This document shows, one piece after another, positions 12,703-20,659 of a stretch of DNA of 64,000 nt; positions within the stretch are counted from its first letter, which is position 1, and every line of letters starts with the position of its first letter. Both the position numbers and the translations under genes were made by a program. The notes beneath the pieces were generated by a model, which was given only the letters and a program-made list of their open reading frames with translations, was not told the origin of the DNA and did no database searches. The stretch is from Sarcocystis neurona (taxonomy: Eukaryota > Apicomplexa > Conoidasida > Eucoccidiorida > Sarcocystidae), in assembly GCA_000727475.1 (NCBI GenBank), contig KL647324.1, forward strand, positions 372,001-436,000, written 5' to 3'.

Positions 12703-15501
12703 GCGAGCGACGTTAGAATGCGTCTACTTGTACGGACGGGTGCGTCACTTTGGTCACGTTGTGAACTCCGGCTGCACGTTACGTTATTGCAGCAGGAGAG
12801 AAAGCAGCAGCCTGTTTACTAGTGCTGGAGACAGCGGCGGCTGCTGCAGCCGTACCAGCGGAGCGGAGCAGCAGACCCTTGAGAAGGCCTGCCCCAGTCA
12901 GCGCATTAAATATTGAGAGACTGCCGTCCCTGATGGAACGCAGTAGCACGCGGCGAAGGACGCGGTACACTGCCCGCACTGCAACATAGCAGCAGCAGTG
13001 CAGACACAGGGAAGAAGCAGAGCAGGCAGCCGGCGTGGCAGCACAAGAGAGAATGGAGCAGCAGCAAAGAAGAGACGGCTGGAACAGCAGCGTATATGCA
13101 GGCAGCCGCGGAGCTGCAGCAGAGACCCTCCAACAGCAGTGCAGTGCACGCAGACACCCGCAGCAGCGGGAGCAGCAGCCGCAGAAACTGCAGCAGCAAG
13201 AGCAGCGGCAGCAAGAGCAGCAGCAGCAAGAGCGGCAGTAGCAGGAGCAGCAGCAGCATGGAGACGTTCACTGGGTGATGCAGCAGCACACCGCGAAGAA
13301 GCCGCACACCCCGCCCCTCCTGCAGCGGACGCACACGCCTACGGCGACGACTACACCTGCAGACACAGCAACGGCAGCAGCCGCAGCAGTAGCGGGAGCA
13401 GCAGTCCAACACACCGGAACATACACGCATGCATATACATATATGCGTAGAGAGAGAGAAGTACACCGGGCAGATGTATATGGGCAGAAGATTCACACAC
13501 AGCTATTTGTTTGTATAAATACCTGCAGATGTCGCTTTGGGACAGCTGGCGATGTCCGTGACATCTGGGGAGTCAATATGGTAGTGCCCCACGCGAGGGC
13601 CGTTCTTCAGCAGGAAAACGTACTCAGCCCTGTTGTGAAAACTGCATTGGCACCAGTCAACCCCATCCGCAGAGAAGCAGCCCCAACAGCACAGCACAGC
13701 AGCAGCAGCACAACCGCAGCAGCGCAGCAGCAGAAGAATGGCTGCAAGTTGTTCAGCAAGATCTACAGCTACAGCGAAGAACTTAGAGAGACAGCAACAG
13801 CAGAGGTCCGAGCAGGAAGACAGACGAGACTGGGCGACGTAGAAATCCGGTCGTAGCCGCGGGTCCAGGAGCAGCAGTCCACGGAAAATAGGTGGAAGTC
13901 TGAAGCCAGTAGCTGCAGACGGAGCTGCCAGACAGACAGCGAGGGAAAGACTGCAGCAGACGAAGGAGGCCGACGAGGCAGCGCAAGTTAGAATGAAGCA
14001 GTCGCAACAGAGGCGCGTCAGCCGCAGCAGGGGAAAACGATCACCAGAGAGAAGACAGCAGGGACAGGGGCAAAAAATGAGCAGCAGCAGATGAAACGCA
14101 TTATCAGCCGGAAAAGAGGAGCAGCCACACACGGGACGGATGGCACCAACAGAAAGGGACGGGGAAACGAGGACAGTTTCCGGCGACAGAGGTTGTGGAA
14201 GAGATCCAAGCGTACGAACACGCAGTGCGCACTGCTGAAAAACGGGTAATAGCCTGCGGTGACCACAGGAAATTTTCTTCACCTGCAGCAGAAGCAAACA
14301 GTTGCAGAGAATAAAAAATTTCTCAGGTGTGTCTTACTGTATCTCGCTGCCTACCCCAGCTCGGTTGGCGACGGTATCGGAAGCATCAATGCTGCCACCT
14401 CTTGTTCAGAGTGACGCTGATGCCGCTGCTCCTTCGCGTCCTTCTCGAGTTCCTCTCCGCCTTCTTCTTTGTTTTCTTCTGGATGTTGCTGCGGCTGCCG
14501 CTTAACATGCTGCTGCACGTCGTCCTGCTCGCTCTCCCCTTTCTGCGCGTGCTCCAGTTCCTGCTCTCTTGGCTGTCGCCGCTTCGCTCGCTGCGGCTGC
14601 TGTCTCTCCTGCCTGTCCGGCTGATGCAGGAGGTGCTGCTGCAGCTGCTGGGCAGGCAGAAAATGCTGGTTCAGCGCCTCCCGCAGCAGCTGCTGCTTCT
14701 CCTGCAGCTGCCTGCTGTATCGGAGATGCAGCACGCTGCATCCTCCACAGAACTCGTCGAAGTGTCCGCAGGGCGGCGTCGTTTCGTCTTCTGCTGCGAG
14801 ACGGGAGACCAGGAGCGCAGCAGCACGCACACGGTGAAGACAGCCACAACAAGAACCGAAAAAAGTGAGGAGAGGCGGAAGACGAAGGAATTCGAGGGAA
14901 CTTCGGTGTACGCTACTTCGCAATCAGAGGATGTGGTTTTCGACCAGCGCTTCTACGACGTGGAAATAATATTAGTCGTAGTAGCTCCACGCGCCTACAC
15001 GCGAAGCGCACGACTAATCAATACATTTGCGCCTGCAAGCGACTGTATAAGAGCGGTGCGTGCGGCTGCACACTGTTAAACCCGCAGTTTATATCCGCCT
15101 ACATACACACATATATATCTATATGCGTCGTTGTGTGTGTACTTCAACAGCAAGCATTCTTACATTTACACATATATATATATATATATGTGTATTACTG
15201 GTTTGTAAATGCGTCCCTATTAAGACCTATGCTTCGCGGCATAGGGCTGTGAAGCACGCGTGTAGAGACCTGCATCAGCAGCAACGGACGCAGCTTGTAG
15301 GGTGGTGCAATTACAGGGTTTAGATGTGCCGATGCATGCAGCCCGGCACTTCTTTTCCCCCCATCGCTGCTTGACGTGCTCCACGCGTAGCGCGAGGCGC
15401 TCGCCGGGGAGAACGCGGAAGAATGGGAAAGAAAACAGTTTTTTCATTTCTCGTACACGCAGCAGCACCACGCCCCGGCCTTCCCAGTCGAGCCCTGATG
15501 C
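628..15501 (-). CDS. RNA (uracil-5-)-methyltransferase, TrmA/RlmD/TRM2 family; 9 exons, both ends incomplete
   Basis: SAM-dependent enzyme expected to form 5-methyluridine in tRNA or rRNA. Minus-strand exons in transcription order: 15501-15315, 14793-14355, 13641-13523, 11234-11171, 10126-10032, 6824-6673, 3677-3571, 1756-1585, 826-628. Intron phases chain without conflict (0/1, 1/2, 2/1, 1/2, 2/1, 1/0, 0/2, 2/0, 0/1). Domains in order: TRAM (VLPGERLALRV), Fe-S cluster cysteines (CGHFDEFCGGC plus a later DIASC), the Gln-rich insert, the family segment ending GTQFLIT, then the Rossmann fold with motif I DFFAGCGLF and motif II VFAFDP. The family's catalytic DPPR and Cys-containing YVSC-like motifs were not found, so the C-terminus is probably left of the window. 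The start codon is not defined; the frame at 16378-18450 may be the N-terminal extension. Family membership follows from motif order; target RNA and compartment are unknown. Confidence 0.72.
1585..1756 (-). CDS. Methyltransferase exon: Gln/Ser low-complexity insert
   Basis: 172 nt, phase 2 to 0. It follows the 1-kb polypyrimidine tract, ending ccctctag, and ends at a consensus donor GTGAGT. It encodes HTLRALAAALPASR, then EEEAAGLQQQLLGLSSSSSN and SARSPAEL. CAG codons are on the minus strand. It probably interrupts the Rossmann domain after motif II. The plus-strand frame across it (1511-1825), with an apparent transmembrane Leu run, is antisense shadow. Confidence 0.55.
1830..2870. repeat. 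1-kb polypurine (+) / polypyrimidine (-) tract
   Basis: About 1 kb is almost entirely G and A on the plus strand, with few interruptions. On the minus strand it is a CT-rich intron segment running into the 3' splice site at 1757. Lys/Arg/Glu-rich plus-strand frames (for example 2600-3025) are products of this composition. Purine tracts of this length can form triplex or R-loop structures; that is inference. Confidence 0.75.
2871..3570. other. Intron interior, no gene
   Basis: This lies inside the intron between exons 3571-3677 and 1585-1756. It starts with a short CT-rich (+) patch (2875-2985), then has ordinary sequence with alternating CA/TG and TATA patches. No supported exon was seen on either strand. 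Confidence 0.5.
3571..3677 (-). CDS. Methyltransferase exon: SAM-binding motif II
   Basis: 107 nt, phase 0 to 2, preceded by a 0.7-kb polypyrimidine tract ending ccgccgcag. It encodes VFAFDPRAENVAEMRANFEE, continuing NDRRN. The acidic residue in VFAFDP and the N-x2-EN spacing are the second strand and helix of a Rossmann methyltransferase. They follow motif I at the normal distance only if the 2.99-kb intron 3678-6672 is removed. The donor GTCCGT is weak. Confidence 0.72.
3690..4400. repeat. 0.7-kb polypurine (+) tract with a 15-bp tandem repeat
   Basis: A second purine tract on plus, pyrimidine on minus, ends directly at the 3' splice site at 3678. Near 4273-4335 the unit gaggaagaggcaggt repeats about four times in tandem. 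Long Ser/Phe/Leu frames on minus (for example 3622-4455) come from the tract and are not considered genes. Confidence 0.72.
4401..5059. other. Intron interior, no gene
   Basis: This is mixed-composition DNA inside the 2.99-kb methyltransferase intron, with one plus-strand frame (4368-5000) whose composition is not convincing. No RNA gene or splice-supported exon was seen. Confidence 0.45.
5060..5665. repeat. GA / GATA microsatellite block
   Basis: Imperfect (GA)n mixed with AGAGAGATA and CACACA segments. A unit of roughly 100 bp containing gtatgta, then gatagtgacacacacagag, occurs at about 5311-5400 and again at 5411-5500, showing segmental duplication inside the microsatellite. It lies within the methyltransferase intron. 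Confidence 0.75.
5666..6672. other. Intron interior with TA runs
   Basis: Short TATATA runs occur near 6070, 6180, 6420 and 6590, with a CAGCAG patch at 6320-6345. No splice-supported exon was found. The ggttcaaat near 5690 resembles a tRNA T-loop but has no matching A box. Confidence 0.45.
6673..6824 (-). CDS. Methyltransferase exon: SAM-binding motif I
   Basis: 152 nt from acceptor ggtttctctgtgcag to donor GTAAGC, phase 1 to 0. It encodes SFPTHALLLEDLWRVVL, then VVWDFFAGCGLFSLLLA. The Gly-rich DFFAGCG is methyltransferase motif I, and the upstream SF-x-T-x5-L-x2-LW corresponds to FFQ-x-N...AE-LY in TrmA/RlmD. The typical FFQ triplet is altered. This is one of the two most diagnostic exons of the gene. 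Confidence 0.75.
8650..8960. repeat. Degenerate tandem array, unit about 55-60 bp
   Basis: Five or more diverged copies of a unit containing CTGTACAGACACC, then CTCACcCCTACACAGG and TGCACGC. Copies differ by substitutions and small length changes. Confidence 0.55.
9898..9973. repeat. 38-bp direct tandem duplication
   Basis: Two adjacent copies of a unit beginning gacac and ending acatatacgtcgacc, differing at a few positions (aaggtaggtaagtg versus aaggtagataggtg). Confidence 0.7.
10032..10126 (-). CDS. Methyltransferase exon before the SAM-binding fold
   Basis: Phase 2 to 1. It follows a pyrimidine-rich stretch ending caaaag and is followed by donor GTACAC. It encodes EDEVLFFGDRHITQTVAGTQ then FLIT. 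This resembles the RlmD/TrmA stretch G-x2-x-I-x-E-x-L-x-G-x2-F-x-I-S before the FFQ-x-N motif. Joined to the next exon it reads FLIT-ARTSF-PTHALLLEDLW, as the family requires. The opposite strand is also open but has no such match. Confidence 0.58.
10795..10890. repeat. TA microsatellite
   Basis: Two runs of (TA)n with ATGTATA and CGTATA interruptions, within the intron 10127-11170. Confidence 0.8.
11171..11234 (-). CDS. Methyltransferase exon (small, tentative)
   Basis: 64 nt, phase 1 to 2, between acceptor ctcgtgtcgctgcag and donor GTATCTG. It translates to IANDSRCATHVGGIVAVPMN. It joins its neighbours without breaking the frame, and GGIVAV could be the family strand usually written GE-V-V. 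The segment it would span is shorter than in bacterial RlmD, so another exon between 11235 and 13522 may be missing. Confidence 0.42.
11235..13522. other. Intron between methyltransferase exons, CTG-rich on sense strand
   Basis: It includes a GAAGCA-type hexamer block (11488-11630), a 70-bp minisatellite (12425-12710) and a CAG-rich (+) block at 12980-13260, which is CTG in the transcript. A Lys/Gln plus frame ending at 11812 and a 333-codon minus frame (11140-12141) exist. Both can be explained by repeats, and neither is called. A missing exon could be hidden here. Confidence 0.45.
12425..12710. repeat. Minisatellite, about four copies of a 65-75-bp unit
   Basis: Each copy carries the core CAGCTGTTCATATCTACAG or a close variant, followed by gagagac and a TATA-rich tail. 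Copies start near 12430, 12495, 12566 and 12642. The last ones end in long (TA)n runs. Confidence 0.65.
13523..13641 (-). CDS. Methyltransferase exon: fourth Fe-S cysteine region
   Basis: Phase 2 to 1. It begins after a CTG-rich intron ending caatgcag and ends TCTGCAG before GTATTT. It translates to FHNRAEYVFLL, VGHYHID and VTDIASCPK. This fits the family pattern YRNR-AEF...GF/Y...DI-x-x-C, whose Cys is the fourth cluster ligand. An antisense plus-strand frame in the same codon register is also open, but the phase match to the preceding exon and the family pattern favour the minus strand. Confidence 0.62.
14355..14793 (-). CDS. Methyltransferase exon: Fe-S motif and Gln-rich insert
   Basis: The acceptor is ggtctcccgtctcgcag and the donor GTAGGC; phase runs 1 to 2. 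The motif CGHFDEFCGGC followed by HLRYSRQLQEKQQLLREAL matches the RlmD-type signature C-x(n)-CGGC-x-QHL-x-Y-x2-Q-x2-K. These cysteines bind a [4Fe-4S] cluster in E. coli RlmD. About 100 residues rich in Gln, Glu, Lys and Arg follow, predicted disordered or coiled-coil, which bacterial homologues lack. CAG codons lie on the minus strand here, supporting the strand choice over the open antisense frame. Confidence 0.7.
15315..15501 (-). CDS. Methyltransferase exon: TRAM domain
   Basis: The exon follows a strong acceptor (pyrimidine-rich, ending gcttcag) and ends at a weak donor GTAATT in phase 1. Its translation holds GRGVVLLRV, then FRVLPGERLALRVEHVKQRW. The PGE followed by a basic strand is typical of the TRAM RNA-binding beta-barrel at the N-terminus of RlmD-type enzymes. 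Reading on unspliced would give a stop at 15220, but the next exon fits in phase and supplies the Fe-S motif expected right after TRAM. Upstream, 15502-16100 is CTG-rich on the minus strand and behaves as intron. Confidence 0.65.
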
Positions 15502-16377
15502 CTGAAGCAGTGGCGCAAGCAAACGACAGGAAGTCCAGCAGCAGCGGTGTCAGCGCCCACAGCACTTACAGGAACAGAAGCTTGAGTGCGACGTGCAGCA
15601 GGCAAGACGCGGCAGCAGCAGCAGCAGGACGAAGTGCAATCGACCGTCCAGGGGGGACGGCAGCAGCAGCAACGCGCACGAAGCAGGAGCCGCAGCAGCA
15701 GCGAGATGTAGAGGCAGCACCAGTTCCATATGCAGCAACGGCAACAGCAGCAGTGACACATACAGTGCAGCAGCAGCTGCTGCTGTAGCAGCTTCCCAGA
15801 GGCGCACAGCAGCAGCAAGACACGCACCCGTAGCACGGGGTACAGGGAGCACCAGCAGCAGCCCAGTTGCACCAGGAGTAGCGCCAAGTACGAAGTGTCT
15901 CAGCAGTAGCTAGACAATCGAACCGCACTTGCATCGACAGCCGCCGCAGCAAGAGGGATGCAACAGGAGCCGCAGGACGGCGACACAGGGCCGTAAGGGG
16001 CAGGACGCAGCAGCAGCCGCGCGTGCAAGAGAGCGCAGGAAGTAGTTTGCGCGCCACAAGAGAAGCAGCAACAGCAACAACACGCAACGACGACCGGACT
16101 GATCCACGAGTAGAATAGGTGTCTTATAGAAGAATTCTGCGCAGTGAAGGGCACCTCTTCATTTCATCGCAATGCTGCGCCTGTAGCACTCGCACGCGTG
16201 TCTCTTTCTCCGTTACAATGGGAAAGTAGAGCCCTCTGTGCAGGCCTCACGTCTGCCGGATTTGCAAAATGGCGCGCGCCCATGTGTATGTGTGGACTCA
16301 AAGACGCGTACATACATAGAGGCAGATGTGTACACGCATGAACCTTGACCGCTGTATAGAGCATAAAGACGGCCTGG

Positions 16378-18450
16378 TTACCTCCGTCCCCCGGCCGTCT
16401 TCTTCGTGGCAGGTGGACACAGACGTATATCTTTGTACACACTTCTGCGCGCTTCTACGTCTACATTCCTACATAACAGTTCTATGGATCCTAGAAAGAT
16501 CCCCTCTGAGAACCTGCTCATTTGTTGGAGCCACAACGTAGCGAAACACACACAAGTGTCTACGTTGAAGCTTGTTTTTGTGCATGTGTATGTGTATGTG
16601 TGTGTTGTGTGTGCGTGTCCGCCTTTCTTTACAGTATATAAGCACACGTGTAGCGCAGCCGTATGGTCGGGCGAAATGTTCGCCTTGAAGAACAGCACAT
16701 TTGCATACGTGTGTGTGCGAACCGATATATAGAACGGCCCTGTTGGATACGTCGAAGAAAGTCGCAAGTTAGGAAACGAGTAAACCTGCTTGCAGCACAG
16801 GCGTACAGCAACAAAGCCGTGTAACCATCTGCGTACCACCAGGGAGTTGAGGACGTCGTGTCTGCGGACGCGGTTGACAACATTTACGACCTTCCTCGTG
16901 TTTCTTGCAGCAGCTTCAGATACCGATAGAGCAAGAGACGTCGCGGTGGCACCCGCTGCTTCTTCGCCTTCTCTACGGGTCGCCGCATTTCTTGCGTCTT
17001 CTGCTGTTACCGCTGCAACACTTGCTGCACCCGCCGCCGCCGTTGCTCCATCTGCTTTGTCTCGCGATGCTGCGCGGCATTTCCCAGTTTGGCCTTCCCT
17101 TGTTCCTACACTGCAGACCGCTGTAGCTTTTCTTGCTTCTGAGGTGTCTTCCCGTCCTCCTGGGTCGGTCGCAGGGCTTGCTTGTCCAGCTTCGGGTGCT
17201 GTTCCGGAGTCTGCTGCTTTTCCTGCTTTCACTGCGCAGCTCGCAGCTCTTGCTTCTCCTGCTGTTTCTGCCGCAGCGGCCGATTCTCTCGCTGCTGCTA
17301 TGCGCCCGGCGACACGCACTTCTTCCCCTGCAAGTGCTGCCCCTACGCGTTCTCTCGACACGTCCGGTGCTGCTGCTTCTTCTGCTGTTTCTGCAGTGCT
17401 TGCGTCTCCTCCTGCTGTCACACCTGTTGCTTCCGCTGGCCCTCCTGCACACCACGAGCCGTCTGTCTCTCTTGCTGTTGCTGCTGTTTCTGGTTCAGCT
17501 GCGTCTTCTCCTCGCGCTGCCTCGCGTGAGTGTCGCCCACATTTGGCTTCTTCTGCAGAATCTCCACTTGCTGCTTCTTGGTCCTGTTCTCCAAAACTTC
17601 GTGTTTCTATCACTTCTGCTGCTGTTCTTCCAAATCTTGCAATTCTCACCTTTCCTGCGCCTCCTCCGCTCGAAAACTCTCCTGCTTCTGCTGTGCTTGT
17701 TGCTTCTGCTACGTCGTCTCCGTCTTCTCCTGCTGATGTTTCCGCTCCACCCGCTGCCGCAGCTGCTGTTTCCCCTGCGCGTCCTGTGCCTGCTTCAGCA
17801 GCGGCAGCAGTGTTGAGACGTGCCCCATGAGGAAATTGTGTTGTACGTTGAAGTGAAGCCGCTTTCCCACTTGTACTATTTTTCTTCCTCTGCGCTTCTT
17901 CACGTCCAGCGACTTCCCGTTGGTGTACTGCTTCTATTCCGTTGCCTTCCCCTCGGCGTTCTCCTGCTGTGTCTTGCCCAGTCTCTTCTTCTGTATCTGC
18001 TGCCTTTCTTTTTCTGACGGTAGGAGATGCAGCAGCAACAGTGCCGTAGTGGAAATGAAGAACACGTAAGAAGCTCCAGCGTGTCCTTCCGTTGCAGGCG
18101 GAGAGCAAATACCACTTCTCCTTTCTCCGGTGCTGTCGCTCTACAGGAGCTGCAGCGGCCGCAAGACCGACAGCAGCAGCTCCAAGAGCAGCGTCAGGAC
18201 CAGCGACGGGGGGGGCGGCACCGCCAGCAGGAGCAGCAGCAGGAGGGGGGATGGCGACAGCACCCGAAGCAGGGCCAGAAGCGAAAGCAAGAGCAGCACT
18301 AGCAGGAGCTGCAGTACGAGGAGCATCCGCGCCACCGACACGTTTGGTGTGCTGCAACACGGAGAGGGGTTTACAACTCGTCAGAGTCCTCCGCAGCAGT
18401 AGCAGCGTTTTGAAAGCGGAATAGGGATAAGCACGTCGTTCGAGTGGCAT
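16378..18450 (-). CDS. Ala/Glu/Thr-rich hypothetical protein, or N-terminal region of the methyltransferase
   Basis: An open frame of 690 codons starts at an ATG at 18448-18450. The central part (about 16,860-18,200) is Ala, Glu, Gly and Thr-rich, with CAG-phase repeats on the coding strand. The last 140 codons run through TG/CA-rich DNA and are probably not translated. A donor-like GTAAAT after NTRKV near 16,888 is in phase 0 and could splice to the TRAM exon at 15501, making this the N-terminal extension of the methyltransferase. A second frame of the same strand reads as a Gln/Lys/Glu coiled coil but has about ten stops. No family was recognised. Frame choice rests on openness, which repeats can inflate. 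Confidence 0.4.
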   Translation of the reverse strand: MPLERRAYPYSAFKTLLLLRRTLTSCKPLSVLQHTKRVGGADAPRTAAPASAALAFASGPASGAVAIPPPAAAPAGGAAPPVAGPDAALGAAAVGLAAAAAPVERQHRRKEKWYLLSACNGRTRWSFLRVLHFHYGTVAAASPTVRKRKAADTEEETGQDTAGERRGEGNGIEAVHQREVAGREEAQRKKNSTSGKAASLQRTTQFPHGARLNTAAAAEAGTGRAGETAAAAAGGAETSAGEDGDDVAEATSTAEAGEFSSGGGAGKVRIARFGRTAAEVIETRSFGEQDQEAASGDSAEEAKCGRHSREAARGEDAAEPETAATARETDGSWCAGGPAEATGVTAGGDASTAETAEEAAAPDVSRERVGAALAGEEVRVAGRIAAARESAAAAETAGEARAASCAVKAGKAADSGTAPEAGQASPATDPGGREDTSEARKATAVCSVGTREGQTGKCRAASRDKADGATAAAGAASVAAVTAEDARNAATRREGEEAAGATATSLALSVSEAAARNTRKVVNVVNRVRRHDVLNSLVVRRWLHGFVAVRLCCKQVYSFPNLRLSSTYPTGPFYISVRTHTYANVLFFKANISPDHTAALHVCLYTVKKGGHAHTTHTYTYTCTKTSFNVDTCVCFATLWLQQMSRFSEGIFLGSIELLCRNVDVEARRSVYKDIRLCPPATKKTAGGRR

Positions 18451-20640
18451 TTTCTTCTATGGGCAGAGAGCGTATGTATGTCTATATTTGTTCACCTACA
18501 CTTGTGTATGTGCAATACAGCATCTACCGACACACACATATACGTACATATATATATATATATAGATACATACGTGTATCGGTAGACGTATCCGTATCGA
18601 GATATGTGAGGCCGTATGCTGTCCAGATAGTGCCCACCTATACATATATATGTACATATACATGTATATACATATATATGTATATATGCGTCTGAGACAC
18701 AACCCTGTAAGGCAGGGGAGAAACCAGTGCAATAAATTCAAGATCCCTTTCTGACGTGAAGCTTTTAATGCGCCCAGTCCCGCGACTGTAGTTCCTGAGA
18801 GCTACATATATATATATATATATATATGCATATTTATGTGTATATATATACGTGTGTCGACGAATTACGAGTACTACGACTAATCCTACTAATACTTCTA
18901 CAATGGTTCCCTCGTATAGCAGCCTAATACACATCAAAGACGAAGTGCGTTCCGTCTTCTCTCATTCAGATCAGCAAACTTCCTTTACTTGTCCAGCTCA
19001 AGTGAGAGTCCACACAGTCGTGCCACGTCGTCGTACATCTCAACCGTTCAAAATAGGAAAAGCGAATTCTCGTCACTGCCTCATTACGTTATTTATACGT
19101 CTTTGTGTACACCTGTATATCTGTCTCTCTCCATATATATACGCACGCATATGTTCACGTGTATACACGCACATGCGGGTGTACAGGGAGATGGATTATA
19201 CGTCTATGTGGATTTGCAGGTCCTCTATGCTGTGCTCGTAAGCGGCTACAGGAACGGCCTCCCTTCATTTCTTCGAAACACTCGTGGCATTTTCTCTCCG
19301 CACGCCCCCCTTGCGTCCCTGCTTCTCCATCCGTTCACTCGACAGTCCGTTTCCTCTGCTTCTCCCTAACGACGACGCGGTACACTGCTGTATTACATTA
19401 ACCTTCCCACCACTAGCAGGCGTCCTTGCATGGATGAGCATTTTAAGATAACAAGAGCATGTTCTCCATTTCTCTGGGTGAGGCAGCAGGCACCTCTCCT
19501 CCGTACGTCGGGAGCTTTGCATGTAAGACTACCGGCATACAACTCTACCAAACTGGTGAATAGGTGCAGGTCGACAAACGCACATCACAGCTACATACAG
19601 TGCTCAGAAAAAATATTACTCAAATATTACCTGCGTATACATATATATATGTACGTATGTATGCATATATATATATATATTCCATTGAAGAGTACTAGCA
19701 ATAAGACACATTTCTTGTTCTTATCAAGCAAGGAAAAGAAAAAGCGTTATTTTTTCTTCGTACACCCTTCACGCCTCATACTCTGCTTTCCTGCCTATAA
19801 CCCGAACGCACCTCGTTCGCAAAGCTTACACTTTTATCGCCCCGCGCTCGAAGATCTTTCGTCCTGCGTCGTCTGACGAGACTGTGGAACAGGGGGCGCA
19901 CCAAGTTCTTGCGACGCGTTTCACGCGCAGTCTGTCTTTTTTTTAGCTGCGCACCTGAGCTGGGCTTTTTCTTCCCAACGTAGTTCTGCCAAGCACCTGC
20001 TCTGTTCGTGTGCCTTTCCTATGAAAGTACTCTAAAATTTGACATCTCCTTCCAGCGCAACATATACGTCTTTTTCGTATCCACCAGAATGCGTAAAGAA
20101 AGCCCTGCTACTTCGTGAGGTCTGCTGTGACGTCACCCCCGCCATGCCTCGCCCTCTTTACCTCTACGTTGTTGAAGTGAGTAGAACTTTGTCAGCCCTC
20201 TGCAGAACGTGAGCCGCAATATGCGGTGTCATACCTCCTGTCCGATCAGTAACCAAATACTAGGAATCGTCACCTTACGAGGTGATGCGTCGGCTTCTCT
20301 TCTTTCTCCGTTACACCCTTCTGCGTACGACGGTTTGCTCTTATCACTGTCTCACTCAAGATTTCACTAGGTGTGTTCTTTGCCTCTCTTCTCTTCTTCT
20401 TCGTCTCCTCTTTTCTGTACTCCATCTGACTGCGTATCTTCTTTGTCCTGTTTCGCTGAAGCGCTGAGCTTGCTGTCACAGTTTCTGCGTTTCAGACTTC
20501 AGTTCAGACGTCCCTCACATTTGGCCGCTCTTCTTCTCCTGTACTTCTGCCCCTTGCCTGCATCCTTCCTCTTCACGTTCTGTCTTTTTCATCGTTTATG
20601 TTCCCAGCAAACAGTGACCTCCCCTTCTCTCCAACATTGA
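18451..20640. other. Microsatellite-rich region without a confident gene
   Basis: (TA)n and TATATG runs lie near 18540-18565, 18645-18690, 18808-18850 and 19640-19680. From about 20280 to 20640 the plus strand is pyrimidine-rich, suggesting intron of a plus-strand gene, but no flanking exon could be fixed. Frames at 18852-19241 and 19430-19876 lack support. Confidence 0.4.
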
Positions 20641-20659
20641 CTATGCGCTGAGGAAGACA

